Below, piece after piece: positions 38,491-47,421 of a stretch of 51,971 nt of DNA; position 1 is the first letter of the stretch, and every line of letters starts with the position of its first letter. The notes beneath the pieces were generated by a model. That model saw nothing but the letters and a program-made list of their open reading frames with translations, was not told the DNA's origin and made no database searches. A program made the position numbers and the translations under genes. This DNA comes from Hyphomicrobiales bacterium (GTDB lineage Bacteria; Pseudomonadota; Alphaproteobacteria; Rhizobiales; Beijerinckiaceae), in assembly GCA_019075905.1 (NCBI GenBank), contig JAGXAM010000020.1, forward strand, positions 1 to 51,971, read 5' to 3'.

Positions 38491-38664
38491 GATATCCCCC
38501 CTCAGGATTTCGGGCGCTCATGGCGCCCCGTCCGGTGTGCCGGATCCGTTAATGAGGCAAGTGTGCGCAGATTTTTTGCCGGAGTCCAGTGCGCGGAGGG
38601 CGCGCGGGGGAGGCCTTACGAGGAAATATCGCCGCCAGCGCCAGGGAATGCGCCCTATAGGGCA

Positions 38665-39774
38665 TCAGGACAGCTGGCGGGCGGTTGCGGCCCAGCGCGC
38701 GGCCCATTCGGCGAGGCTAGCCTCAGGCGGCGGCTCCGAGGCGGCATGGGCGGCGGAAAACCGCGGCGCCGGTGCCGGTTCAAGGCCGGCCGCTGTCTTT
38801 CGCCATGTCTGGCGTGCGGCCATATGCGGATGACGGGCCGCCTCGTGCATCGTCAGCACCGGCGCGAAGCAGGCGTCCGTGCCTTCCAGCAGCGCACACC
38901 AATGGGCGCGGGTCTGGCTGGCGAAAATCGCGGCAAAGCGCTCGGTGAGTTCCGGCCAGACCGCAGGGTCGTGGCGGCGGGCGCTGGCGGCAGAATCGAG
39001 GCCGATGCGGCGGCACAATTCGTCATAAAAGCGCTGTTCGAGGGCGCCAATAGCTATAAATTCGCCATCGGCGCAGCGATAGCAGCGGTAAAAGGGTGCG
39101 CTGCCATCGAGGAAATTGCGGCCACGGCGTTCCTGCCAGCGTCCGGCGGCAACAAGCTCGCTGGCGAGCGCCATCAGCGAGGCGGCACCATCGACGATGG
39201 CGGCATCGACCACCTGCCCCACGCCGGTGATGCGGGCAGAGAGCATGGCCGCCAGCAGACCGGAGACGAGATAAAGCGAGCCGCCGCCAAAATCGCCAAG
39301 CAGGTTGAGCGGCACCAGCGGCTGCTCCGGCGGGCCCATGGCCGCCAGCGCGCCGGAAAGCGCGATATAATTGATGTCGTGGCCGGCGGCGGTGGCGAGC
39401 GGGCCGCTCTGGCCCCAGCCGGTCATGCGGCCATAGACGAGGCGCCGATTGTGCGCCAGAACGACGTCCGGGCCAAGGCCGAGCCGCTCCATCACGCCGG
39501 GGCGGAAGCCCTCGATCAAGGCATCGGCATGGGTCAGCAGCTCCAGCACCTGCGCCTTGCTGGCGGGATCACGCAGATCGACGCCAAGGCGGATCTTGCC
39601 GCGCGACAGCACCGGGCCCGGCACGAATTCGCTGGGCTGCGGGCGTTCGAGCGAGAGGATTTGCGCGCCCATATCGGCGAGCAGCATGCCGGCAAAGGGG
39701 CCGGGGCCGATGCCGGAAAACTCGATGATACGCACGCCGTGCAGCGGGCGCGGGTTGGCGGCGGCATGGGTCAT
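38665..39774 (-). CDS. CaiB/BaiF CoA transferase family, alpha-methylacyl-CoA racemase-like
   Basis: A 369-residue family III CoA-transferase-fold protein. The N-terminal LHGVRIIEFSGIGPGPFAGM and LIEGFRPGVMERLGLGPDV are typical. GHDINYIALSGALAA and LLGDFGGGSLYLVSGLLAA match the His and Asp catalytic sites of alpha-methylacyl-CoA racemase, rather than the lone Asp of formyl-CoA transferases. It would epimerise 2-methyl-branched acyl-CoAs, or serve another CoA-ester step. It lies 105 bases downstream of the flavoprotein hydroxylase on the same strand, and may belong to a separate pathway. Confidence 0.87.
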   Translation of the reverse strand: MTHAAANPRPLHGVRIIEFSGIGPGPFAGMLLADMGAQILSLERPQPSEFVPGPVLSRGKIRLGVDLRDPASKAQVLELLTHADALIEGFRPGVMERLGLGPDVVLAHNRRLVYGRMTGWGQSGPLATAAGHDINYIALSGALAAMGPPEQPLVPLNLLGDFGGGSLYLVSGLLAAMLSARITGVGQVVDAAIVDGAASLMALASELVAAGRWQERRGRNFLDGSAPFYRCYRCADGEFIAIGALEQRFYDELCRRIGLDSAASARRHDPAVWPELTERFAAIFASQTRAHWCALLEGTDACFAPVLTMHEAARHPHMAARQTWRKTAAGLEPAPAPRFSAAHAASEPPPEASLAEWAARWAATARQLS

Positions 39775-39879
39775 GGGGCGGGCGCTGCGGCTATGGCGGG
39801 CATGGGTTCCTCCGGCGTGGTGCCCCCTTGTGCCATCAAAGCCGGGCCTTGCGCCAGCCGTCGCACGGCGCGCCCGCGT

Positions 39880-41712
39880 TCACGCCCTGGATTTTTGCGC
39901 AGGCTTGATCGCGGCGGCAAGATCGATGGCAGCAATGGCGGCGTCGGCATCGCCTGTGAGATTGGCCAGCGCCAGCGTGGTGCGGGCGAGCAGGCTCGTC
40001 GCCTCCTGCGGCGTTTTATCGGCGAGCGCATTGATGAGCGCGGCATAGACATCATCGGCGCGCTGCAACAGGCGGTCGCTGGTGACATCGGGGCGCGGCG
40101 CGGCGGCTTGCGGCACCGGCTCGGCCTGCCCATGCCCCATAGCGCGCGCCAGGGCGGCAAGGATGGCATCGCTGGTCGGCGCGATGAACCGGGCCGCCAC
40201 ATGCTGGTCAGGGCGGATCAGATAGACGAGGCCGACGCCGTAGCGCGCGGCAAACAAGCCCTCGGCATCGCTGAAATCTTCGCCGATCCGCACCACTTCG
40301 AGCCCGGTCCCGTCGGGGACGACGGCACCGGTGCCGGCCAGCAGTTTGAAGCTGCCGCCAAGATGCGCCAGCAGCCAGGTCATGGCGCCATCAGGCCGGC
40401 GCAAGGGCGCATCGGGACAAGCGAGGCCGGGGGCGACACCGCCCTCGCCTTCCGCCGGGGTTTGCAAGCTCTGGCCGGCCAGCGAACAGGGAGCCGAAAG
40501 CCGCCCGGAATTGACATAGCGGCGCCCGAAAGCAGCAGCACCAGCAAGATCCAGCGCCGCATCGCGCAAGGCCTGGGCGCCCTCGCCCTGCGGGGTCATG
40601 AAGCTCGTCGCCTGCGCCGAATGGCGGATATTTTCGTCGGCGGCAAAGACCCGCTCCTCGTCATATGAGGCGAGCAGCGTCGATGGTGCCGCGCCCTTGA
40701 TAACGCAGGCCAGTTTCCAGCACAGATTATCGACATCCTGAATGCCGCCATTGCCGCCGCGCGCGCCGAAGGGCGAGACCACATGCGCGCTGTCGCCGGC
40801 GAAAATCACCCTGTCATGGACAAAATGCTCGAGGCGGCGGCACTGGAAGCGATAAGGAGAAACCCAATCGATCCTGAAAGGCCGCTCCCCAACCACGGCC
40901 CTGACGCGAGCGATGACCTTGCGGGGATCGCGCTCGACGATCATGTCGGCATTCGCGCCCAATTGCAGATCCAGCCGCCAGATGTCCTCGGGCTGCTTGT
41001 GAAGCAGCGCCGATTGTCCGCTGTGAAAATGGGGATCGAACCAGAACAAGCGCTCGGCTGGAAAAGCTGCGCTCATTTCAACGTCAATGATGAGAAAACT
41101 TTCCTCAAAAGCCCTGCCCTCGAGCTTCAGGCCCATCATGTCGCGCAGCGGCGAACGGGCGCCGTCGCAGGCGATCAGCCAGTCGGCGGCAAGCTCGTAG
41201 GTGCCGTCCGGTGTCTCGACCGCAACTTTGGCCCCTGCCTCCGTCTGACTGAGATTTATAACCTTGTTTTTCCATCTTAGATCAATGAGATCGGGGAAAT
41301 CCTTCGTGCGCTGCACCAGCGCCATTTCGACATGATATTGCTGCAGGTTGATGAAGGCCGGCATTTTGTGGCCGGGTTCGGGCAGCAGGTCAAAATTATA
41401 AAGCTCGGTCTGGCCGCGATAGACCCGGCCGACCTGCCAGGTGACGCCGCGGGCAACCATGGCATCGGCCACGCCGAGCCGGTCGAAAATCTCCAGGCTG
41501 CGCTTGGCCCAGCAAATCGCCCGGCTGCCGACCGACACCACATCATTGTCATCGAGCACGATCGAGGCCACGCCATGCAGGGCGAGATCAATGGCTGCGG
41601 CAAGGCCAATCGGCCCGGCGCCGACGATGATGACCAGTGCCGGGCGCGGCTTTGCGCCGGAAATTTCGGGCGGGGTACGGTAGGCGAAGGGGGGATGCGA
41701 GAAGCTGGTCAT
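39880..41712 (-). CDS. FAD-dependent aromatic hydroxylase with DUF2783-like C-terminal domain
   Basis: A 610-residue class A flavoprotein monooxygenase. The FAD motif VIIVGAGPIGLAAAIDLALHG is near residue 28, the CDGARSPLRDMMG segment near 190, and VIFAGDSAHVVSPFGARGGN near 310. It resembles the MhpA/3-hydroxyphenylacetate hydroxylase group. The last 75 residues or so (from SDRLLQRADDVYAALINALA to AIDLAAAI) look like DUF2783, a small helical domain that is normally a separate gene beside such hydroxylases. Next to homogentisate genes, 3-hydroxyphenylacetate 6-hydroxylation is the best guess. Start 41712 (MTSFSHPPF) is likely; GTG 41778, overlapping the MBL gene, is possible. Confidence 0.82.
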   Translation of the reverse strand: MTSFSHPPFAYRTPPEISGAKPRPALVIIVGAGPIGLAAAIDLALHGVASIVLDDNDVVSVGSRAICWAKRSLEIFDRLGVADAMVARGVTWQVGRVYRGQTELYNFDLLPEPGHKMPAFINLQQYHVEMALVQRTKDFPDLIDLRWKNKVINLSQTEAGAKVAVETPDGTYELAADWLIACDGARSPLRDMMGLKLEGRAFEESFLIIDVEMSAAFPAERLFWFDPHFHSGQSALLHKQPEDIWRLDLQLGANADMIVERDPRKVIARVRAVVGERPFRIDWVSPYRFQCRRLEHFVHDRVIFAGDSAHVVSPFGARGGNGGIQDVDNLCWKLACVIKGAAPSTLLASYDEERVFAADENIRHSAQATSFMTPQGEGAQALRDAALDLAGAAAFGRRYVNSGRLSAPCSLAGQSLQTPAEGEGGVAPGLACPDAPLRRPDGAMTWLLAHLGGSFKLLAGTGAVVPDGTGLEVVRIGEDFSDAEGLFAARYGVGLVYLIRPDQHVAARFIAPTSDAILAALARAMGHGQAEPVPQAAAPRPDVTSDRLLQRADDVYAALINALADKTPQEATSLLARTTLALANLTGDADAAIAAIDLAAAIKPAQKSRA

Positions 41713-41756
41713 GATTGCGCTGGCGCCGTTCGGGGTTGGGTTGGCAAGGGCGGGCC

Positions 41757-42707
41757 TCAGCCCTGCAAGGCCTCCCACATGGCCTTGTCGCGCTCCGCCG
41801 TCCAGATGCGCGGATGGTCGATGCCGCGGGCCTCGTCATAGGCGCGGGCGACATTGAAGGGCAGGCAATGCTCGTAAATGGCATAAGTGCCGAAGCGCTG
41901 GTCACAGGCGGCGCGCACCGCCAGCATCGCCTGTTTCAGCGAGCCGCCGCGCAGCGCCACATGGGCGGCGGGTTCATAAATGCCCTTGAGAAAGGCCCTT
42001 GTGAGATCGAGCGCCTCGCGCACTTTGGCCTTGCCGACCAGCGCCCCGCCCCGGCCCGGCGCCAGCGCCTCGGGGTTGAAGGCGGCGATGGCATCGAGCG
42101 TTTGCGGCCAGTCGCCAAAATGCGCGTCGCCGCAATAGCAGGCCGAATGATATTCGACGATATCGCCGGAAAACATCACCCCAGCATCGGGCACGAAGGC
42201 AACAATGTCGCCAGCCGTATGGGCGCGGCCAAGATGCATGAGATCAACCCGCCGCTGCCCCAGATAGACGCTCATGCGGCCCTTGAAGGTCATGGTCGGC
42301 CAGGTGAGGCCGGGAATGCTGTCGGCAGCCTGAAACAGGCGCGGAAAGCGGGCAAATTCACTGTCCCAGTCCTCCTGCCCGCGCTCGGCGATCATGGAGC
42401 GGCAGATGTCGGAGGCGATGATTTCCGAGGCGCCATAGCCGGATGCGCCCAGCACCCGCACGGCGTGATAATGCGTCAGCACCACATGCTTGACCGGCTT
42501 GTCGGTGACCTTGCGGATCTCGGCCAGCACCTGACCGGCCATGACCGGGGTGGCCTGCGCATCCACCACCATGACCGCGTCATCGCCGATGATCACGCCG
42601 GTGTTGGGATCGCCCTCGGCGGTGAAGGCCCACAGGCCCTCGCCAACCTCGGTGAAGGAAACTTTCTTTGCCGCCATATCGCCGGTGGAGGCGAAGCCCT
42701 TTGCCAT
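41757..42707 (-). CDS. Metallo-beta-lactamase-fold hydrolase with atypical metal motif
   Basis: A 316-residue MBL-fold protein. Where family members have HxHxDH, this has VLTHYHAVRVLGAS: the two first histidines remain, but Asp and the last His are replaced by Val and Arg. Later ligands are present (LGRAHTAGD and MFSGDIVEYH). So at most one metal site may be complete. GAGGAG lies seven bases before the ATG at 42707. It sits between the flavoprotein hydroxylase and the fumarylacetoacetase-like gene, 13 bases after the latter, so it is probably part of that operon; its reaction is unknown. Confidence 0.82.
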   Translation of the reverse strand: MAKGFASTGDMAAKKVSFTEVGEGLWAFTAEGDPNTGVIIGDDAVMVVDAQATPVMAGQVLAEIRKVTDKPVKHVVLTHYHAVRVLGASGYGASEIIASDICRSMIAERGQEDWDSEFARFPRLFQAADSIPGLTWPTMTFKGRMSVYLGQRRVDLMHLGRAHTAGDIVAFVPDAGVMFSGDIVEYHSACYCGDAHFGDWPQTLDAIAAFNPEALAPGRGGALVGKAKVREALDLTRAFLKGIYEPAAHVALRGGSLKQAMLAVRAACDQRFGTYAIYEHCLPFNVARAYDEARGIDHPRIWTAERDKAMWEALQG

Positions 42708-42720
42708 TACGTGCTCCTCG

Positions 42721-43734
42721 CTAAATTAGACGCGCAACCTTTTGCCGGATGCTGCCAAAAATGGAATTTCCTGCCCTGTCCAGCATTTCAAGGCGAACCT
42801 CGTCGCCAAAATGCATGAAGGGCGTGCGCGGGGCGCCGTATTTTATGGTTTCGATGGTGCGCAATTCAGCAAGGCAGGAATAGCCGACCCCGCCCTCGGC
42901 CAGCGTGCGGCCCGGCCCGCCATCGGGCCCACGGTTAGAAATCGTGCCGGAGCCGATGATGGTGCCAGCGCCAAGGGCGCGGGTTCTGGCGGCATGGACG
43001 ATGAGATCAGGAAAGCCGAAAGTCATGTCGATGCCGGCCTCGGGGCGCCCGAACGGCACACCATTGAGATCAACAAGCAATGGCAGATGCAGCCTCGCGC
43101 CATCCCAGTTGGCACCCAGTTCATCGGGCGTGACCGCGACCGGCGAAAAGGCAGTCGAGGGCTTGGACTGAAAAAAGCCGAAACCCTTGGCGAGTTCCGC
43201 CGGAATGAGGTTGCGCAGCGATACGTCATTGGCCAGCATGACCAGTCGGATTTCACTTTCCGCCTGCCCGCGGCTCGCGGCCATGGGCACATCGCCGGTG
43301 ATCACGGCGATTTCCCCCTCCATATCAATGCCGTAGTCCTCCGAGGCGAGCGTGATCGGCTGATGCGGGCCAAGGAATGTGTCAGAGCCGCCCTGGTAGA
43401 TCAGCGGGTCGGTCCAGAAGGCCGGCGGCATTTCGGCGCCGCGGGCCTGGCGCACCAGCGCGACATGATTGACATAGGCCGAACCATCCGCCCATTGATA
43501 GGCGCGCGGCAGCGGCGAACGCGCCGTGGCCTGATCGAAGGTTGCGCCGGCGATGGCGCCGCGCTCAAGCTTGTCGGCCAGAGCCTCCAGCGCCGGGCGC
43601 GCCTCATGCCAGCCATCGAGCGCCGCCTGCAAGTTCAAGGCTATGGCATCGGCAGCAGCACAGCGCGACAAATCGCGGGTGACGACGACGAGACAGCCAT
43701 CGCGGCTGCCATTGTCCAGGGTGGCGAGTTTCAT
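42721..43734 (-). CDS. Fumarylacetoacetate hydrolase family protein
   Basis: A 337-residue FAH-family enzyme cleaving fumarylacetoacetate to fumarate and acetoacetate, the last step of homogentisate breakdown. Metal-binding and catalytic segments are seen in [18 protein letters not shown] and [20 protein letters not shown], with [18 protein letters not shown] after. The N-terminal domain ([20 protein letters not shown]) is the prokaryotic type. It overlaps the hmgA stop by four bases, so the two are translationally coupled, which supports the substrate. A maleylacetoacetate isomerase gene, needed between HmgA and FAH, is not in the window. Confidence 0.9.
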   Translation of the reverse strand: MKLATLDNGSRDGCLVVVTRDLSRCAAADAIALNLQAALDGWHEARPALEALADKLERGAIAGATFDQATARSPLPRAYQWADGSAYVNHVALVRQARGAEMPPAFWTDPLIYQGGSDTFLGPHQPITLASEDYGIDMEGEIAVITGDVPMAASRGQAESEIRLVMLANDVSLRNLIPAELAKGFGFFQSKPSTAFSPVAVTPDELGANWDGARLHLPLLVDLNGVPFGRPEAGIDMTFGFPDLIVHAARTRALGAGTIIGSGTISNRGPDGGPGRTLAEGGVGYSCLAELRTIETIKYGAPRTPFMHFGDEVRLEMLDRAGNSIFGSIRQKVARLI

Positions 43735-45083
43735 ATGACGATACCGCTGCGGCGGGCGGGATCAAAATGCTTGCGCAAGCCCTTCCAGCAATGCGGATAA
43801 TCGCGGTCAATATTCGGCATCTTTGCTGCAAATTCCGTGAGTTGCTGCGGCAATCTGGTTTCGAACATAAAGGCCAGCGTGTCGCTGAGCCTGACAGGCG
43901 CCAGCGGTGTTGTCGAGGCCTTGCTGAAAGCGGTGGCATCCGGCCCGTGCGGCAACATGCAATTATGCAGGCTCATGCCGCCGGGCACGAAGCCTTCCTC
44001 CTTGGCATCATAGCGCCCGTAAATCAGGCCCATGAATTCGGACATGATGTTGCGGTGATACCAGGGCGGGCGGAAGGAATGTTCGGCCACCATCCAGCGC
44101 TCGGGGAAGATGACGAAATCAACATTGGCGGTGCCGACTTCGCCCGAGGGCGCGGTCAAAACGGTGAAAATCGAGGGGTCAGGGTGGTCGAACAGCAGCG
44201 CCCCGACCGGGGAGAAATGCCGCAGGTCATATTTGTAGGGGGCGTAATTGCCGTGCCAGGCCACGACATCGAGCGGCGAATGGCCGATGCTGGTCGCGTG
44301 GAACGCTCCGCCCCATTTGACGATGACGCGCGAGGGCGTCTCGCGATCCTCATAGGCTGCGACCGGGGTCTGGAAATCGCGGGCATTGGCAAGGCAATTG
44401 GCGCCGATCGGGCCACGCTCCGGCAAGGTGAAGGGCGCGCCGTAGGATTCGCAGACATAGCCGCGTGACGGGCCGCCATGCGGCGCGACACGGATGGTGA
44501 CGCCGCGCGGAATGACAGCGATTTCACCGGGAGCCACGAAAATCATGCCAAGTTCAGTGGCGATTTCCAGCGCTCCCATTTCCGGCACGATCAGCATTTC
44601 ACCATCGGCATTCCAGAAATATTCGTCCTTCATCGGCGTGTTGACGAGATAAACATGCGCGGCCATGCCGACCTGCGAGAAAACATCGCCGGCCGTGGTC
44701 ATGGTGCGCATGCCGGTCAGGAAGGTGACGGGCTCGTCCGGCATGGCCACCGGCCCCCAGCGCAAGGGCCCGAGCGGCAGGCCATGCGGCACGACATGGG
44801 GTGCGCTCTTCCAGCCTTGCAGCGCGATCTCGCTGAAATCACCGACATGCTGGACCGAGGGGCGGATGCGGTAGAGCCATGAGCGGGCATTGGTGCCGCG
44901 CGGCGCCGTGAAGGGCGAGCCGGACAATTGCTCGGCATAAAGCCCGTAAGCGCAGACTTGCGGGGAATTTTGCCCCTCCGGCAGGGCACCGGGCAAGGCC
45001 TCGGTGGCAAAATGATTGGCAAAGCCGGTCATATAGGCGGCTTTCGTGCCGGTGTTCCCGCTGATGTCCTGGTGCTTGCTCAT
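43731..45083 (-). CDS. hmgA: Homogentisate 1,2-dioxygenase
   Basis: A 450-residue iron(II) dioxygenase opening the homogentisate ring to maleylacetoacetate. The iron-site region [20 protein letters not shown] with its His and Glu residues is intact, and [21 protein letters not shown] at the N-terminus and [12 protein letters not shown]-type segment ([18 protein letters not shown]) near the C-terminus are characteristic. It is the first gene of a minus-strand operon with the FAH-like, MBL-fold and hydroxylase genes. Divergent from marR, with 127 bases between holding a palindromic operator candidate. Confidence 0.96.
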   Translation of the reverse strand: MSKHQDISGNTGTKAAYMTGFANHFATEALPGALPEGQNSPQVCAYGLYAEQLSGSPFTAPRGTNARSWLYRIRPSVQHVGDFSEIALQGWKSAPHVVPHGLPLGPLRWGPVAMPDEPVTFLTGMRTMTTAGDVFSQVGMAAHVYLVNTPMKDEYFWNADGEMLIVPEMGALEIATELGMIFVAPGEIAVIPRGVTIRVAPHGGPSRGYVCESYGAPFTLPERGPIGANCLANARDFQTPVAAYEDRETPSRVIVKWGGAFHATSIGHSPLDVVAWHGNYAPYKYDLRHFSPVGALLFDHPDPSIFTVLTAPSGEVGTANVDFVIFPERWMVAEHSFRPPWYHRNIMSEFMGLIYGRYDAKEEGFVPGGMSLHNCMLPHGPDATAFSKASTTPLAPVRLSDTLAFMFETRLPQQLTEFAAKMPNIDRDYPHCWKGLRKHFDPARRSGIVI

Positions 45084-45168
45084 GACACGAGTCCGTAAAA
45101 CCTGGGTCGGTAAAGCGGCGCACCATCCTGCCGGGCGCCCTTCATGGGCATGTGCCTATCGCGAATTT

Positions 45169-45189
45169 CATTTCATTGCAAATGAAATG
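45169..45189. promoter_or_regulatory. Perfect palindrome between hmgA and marR, likely MarR operator
   Basis: Arms CATTTCATT and AATGAAATG around GCA form a perfect 9-3-9 inverted repeat, 22 bases before the marR ATG and 86 bases before hmgA. The site is AT-rich in a GC-rich region. Size and symmetry suit a MarR dimer; a regulator controlling its own gene and the divergent hmgA operon is the natural reading. Confidence 0.6.
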
Positions 45190-45210
45190 TTTTATGGCTA
45201 TGCTGCCTCC

Positions 45211-45663
45211 ATGACGACCGGCGACAAACTCGATCTTGAATGCTTCCTGCCCTATCAGCTCAATGTGCTGGCGGCGCGGCTGAGCCGCGGCCTCGCGCAG
45301 ATTTACCAGCAGCGTTTCGGCATATCCATTCCAGAATGGCGGGTGATCGCGCATCTGGCGCGCGAGAATGCCATTTCCGTGCGCGAAATTGCTGCCCGGG
45401 TCGATATGGACAAGCCGAAGGTGACGCGGGCGGCGCAGCGCCTCGAAGGGGCAGGCCTTGTCTCGAAAAAGGTCGATGCCGGCGACCGGCGCCTCGTCAT
45501 GCTGGCGCTGACCGCCCGGGGCCGCCAGCTTTATGGCGAGATCGAGGGGCTGGCGCTGGCCTATGAGCGCGACATGCTGGCGCGCCTGCCAGCCGATATG
45601 GCCGCAAGCCTGCGCGCCGGGGTGATGCGGCTGAATGGCGGCGATGAGGACCCTGCGGGCTGA
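45211..45663 (+). CDS. MarR-family transcriptional regulator
   Basis: A 150-residue winged-helix protein. The DNA-binding part is PEWRVIAHLARENAISVREI, followed by the recognition helix DKPKVTRAAQRLEGAGLVSK and the wing DAGDRRLVMLALTARGRQ, all typical of MarR. It is divergent from hmgA and probably represses the homogentisate operon until an aromatic ligand binds. The frame is open upstream across the intergenic region, but MTTGDKLDLE at 45211 gives the standard length. Ligand unknown. Confidence 0.9.
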   Translation: MTTGDKLDLECFLPYQLNVLAARLSRGLAQIYQQRFGISIPEWRVIAHLARENAISVREIAARVDMDKPKVTRAAQRLEGAGLVSKKVDAGDRRLVMLALTARGRQLYGEIEGLALAYERDMLARLPADMAASLRAGVMRLNGGDEDPAG

Positions 45664-45675
45664 GGGCCGGGGCGG

Positions 45676-45706
45676 CGCGGCACATCCGGCCGCGATGCGC
45701 TTTTTT
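45676..45706 (+). terminator. Probable terminator after marR
   Basis: A 6-bp stem CGCGGC/GCCGCG with a 7-base loop (45676-45694) is followed six bases later by T6 (45701-45706). It starts 12 bases after the marR stop. Confidence 0.4.
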
Positions 45707-45768
45707 GCTTTGCGCCCGGCGGTCCGGCGCGTTAGATGGGGGCTACTTCCCGCCACGATGAGCCTGCC

Positions 45769-46941
45769 ATGTCGCTTCGCACTGTTTCCGCCTTCTCGCG
45801 TATTGGCGAGGAAAATGCCTTTGCCGTGCTGGCGCGCGCCACGGCGCTGGCGGCACAGGGCCGCGACATCATCAATCTCGGCATTGGCCAACCGGATTTC
45901 CGCACGCCTGAACATATTGTCGAGGCGGCGATCAAGGCGCTGCGCGATGGCCACCATGGCTATACGCCGGCCACCGGCATTTTGCCGCTGCGCGAGGCGG
46001 TGGCGGCCGATGTCCACAAGCGCTTCCAGGTCGAGGTTTCGCCGGAGCGGGTGATGATCGTGCCCGGCGGCAAGGTCACCATGTATATGGCGATCCTGAT
46101 GTTCGGCGAGCCGGGCGCTGATATTCTCTATCCCGATCCCGGCTTTCCGATTTACCGCTCGATGATCGAATATACCGGGGCGCGGCCCATTCCGGTGCCG
46201 ATTCGTGAAGAGAACGGCTTTGCCTTTTCGGCAGAAGAGACGCTTGGGCTCATCACCCCGCAGACCCGGCTGCTGATCATCAATTCGCCCGCTAACCCTA
46301 CGGGCGGCGTGACGCCGAAGGCGGAGATCGACAAGCTGGTGGCCGGCCTCGCGCGCTTTCCGCATGTGGCGCTGATGTCGGACGAGATTTACGACCAGAT
46401 GGTCTATGACGGCTTTGCCCATCAGACCCTGCTCGCCTATCCGGAAATCGCCGACCGGCTGATCCTGCTCAATGGCTGGTCGAAAACCTATGCCATGACC
46501 GGCTGGCGCATGGGCTGGTCGATCTGGCCGGCCGGGCTTTATGAAAATGCCCGCAAACTGGCGGTGAACTCGTTTTCCTGCACCAATGCCGCGGCGCAAT
46601 ATGCCGGGCTTGCGGCGCTGACCGGGCCGCAGGACGAGGTGGCGGCCATGGTGCGGGCCTTTGATGCCCGCCGCAAGGTAGTGGTGGCCGGCCTGAACAA
46701 GATCCCCAATATCAGGGCGGCGACCCCGCGCGGCGCCTTCTATGCCTTCCCCAATATTGCCGCGACAGGCTGGAAGGCCAAGGCGCTGGCCTCGGCCCTG
46801 CTGGAAGAAGCCGGTGTCGCCACCATTGGCGGGCCGGATTTCGGCGTCTACGGCGAAGGCTTCATCCGCCTCTCCTATGCCAATTCCACCGAAAACATAG
46901 AAAAAGCCCTGACGCGCATCGCAGCCTTTCTGGCAAGATAA
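45769..46941 (+). CDS. Pyridoxal-phosphate aminotransferase, class I
   Basis: A 390-residue fold-type I aminotransferase. The segment INLGIGQPDFRTPEHIVEAA and NSPANPTGGVTPKAEIDKL (with the Asn that binds cofactor) lead to DEIYDQMVYDGF and the PLP lysine in NGWSKTYAMTGWRMGW. The C-terminal FIRLSYANSTENIEKAL contains the carboxylate-binding Arg. It resembles aspartate/aromatic aminotransferases of the AatA type. Lying beside the homogentisate genes it could transaminate an aromatic amino acid, but specificity cannot be read from sequence. Start at 45769 (MSLRTVSAFS). Confidence 0.9.
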   Translation: MSLRTVSAFSRIGEENAFAVLARATALAAQGRDIINLGIGQPDFRTPEHIVEAAIKALRDGHHGYTPATGILPLREAVAADVHKRFQVEVSPERVMIVPGGKVTMYMAILMFGEPGADILYPDPGFPIYRSMIEYTGARPIPVPIREENGFAFSAEETLGLITPQTRLLIINSPANPTGGVTPKAEIDKLVAGLARFPHVALMSDEIYDQMVYDGFAHQTLLAYPEIADRLILLNGWSKTYAMTGWRMGWSIWPAGLYENARKLAVNSFSCTNAAAQYAGLAALTGPQDEVAAMVRAFDARRKVVVAGLNKIPNIRAATPRGAFYAFPNIAATGWKAKALASALLEEAGVATIGGPDFGVYGEGFIRLSYANSTENIEKALTRIAAFLAR

Positions 46942-46971
46942 GGCGGCAGGGCATAGCAAAGCACCCTCCAC

Positions 46972-47096
46972 CGTCATTGCGAGCGTAGCGAAGCAAACCA
47001 GAGGGCTCGTGGCGCGCTGCTTGGTGGGTGCTGGGTTGTCGGGGTGGCGGGGATCGCGCCAATCCCCTGGGTTGCTTCGCTGCGCTCGCAATGACG
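46972..47096. repeat. REP-like palindromic repeat, copy 3
   Basis: Between the aminotransferase gene and bolA. The left arm CGTCATTGCGAGCGTAGCG (from 46972, continuing AAGCAA to 46996) and the right arm GTTGCTTCGCTGCGCTCGC (from 47071, continuing AATGACG to 47096) are inverse copies about 75 bases apart. The core matches the repeats at 2442-2571 and 32299-32392. The remainder of the 190-base gap shows no gene. Confidence 0.75.
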
Positions 47097-47131
47097 GCGT
47101 TTGGTGTGCGATGACGGCGTTTATTGTCTTT

Positions 47132-47362
47132 TCACGGCACGCCGGTTTGCAGGGCCAGGGCGTGGAGCACGCCACCCATCTGCCCCTTGAGGGCGGCATA
47201 GACGATCTGGTGCTGCTGCACCCGGCTTTTGCCGCGGAAACTCTCGGAGATCACGGTGGCGGCGTAATGATCGCCATCACCGGCGAGGTCGCGGATTTCG
47301 ACCGTTGCATCCGGCAGGGCGGTCTTGATCATGGATTCGATGTCACTGGCCTGCATGGGCAT
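47132..47362 (-). CDS. BolA/IbaG family protein
   Basis: A 76-residue BolA-family protein starting MPMQASDIESMIKTALPDAT. The family signature GDHYAATVISESFRGKSRVQ, with the conserved His, and HQIVYAALKGQMGGVLHALA are clear. BolA proteins pair with monothiol glutaredoxins in iron-sulfur handling; no grxD is adjacent here. The frame is open to 47425, overlapping mutS, but the start at 47362 is normal. It follows mutS by 59 bases on the same strand. Confidence 0.92.
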   Translation of the reverse strand: MPMQASDIESMIKTALPDATVEIRDLAGDGDHYAATVISESFRGKSRVQQHQIVYAALKGQMGGVLHALALQTGVP

Positions 47363-47421
47363 GGCGCGGGATTCCTGATTGAGCAGATGACGGCAGATTA
47401 GGGGCAGCGGCGCGGCGCTTG

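Noticed and set aside
38563-40668. 700-codon plus-strand open frame opposite the CaiB-like and hydroxylase genes
   Set aside because: No motifs, odd composition, and fully covered by well-supported minus-strand genes.
45142-47199. 685-codon minus-strand open frame opposite marR and the aminotransferase
   Set aside because: Antisense to two confident genes; composition is that of a shadow frame and it runs through the palindromic repeat.
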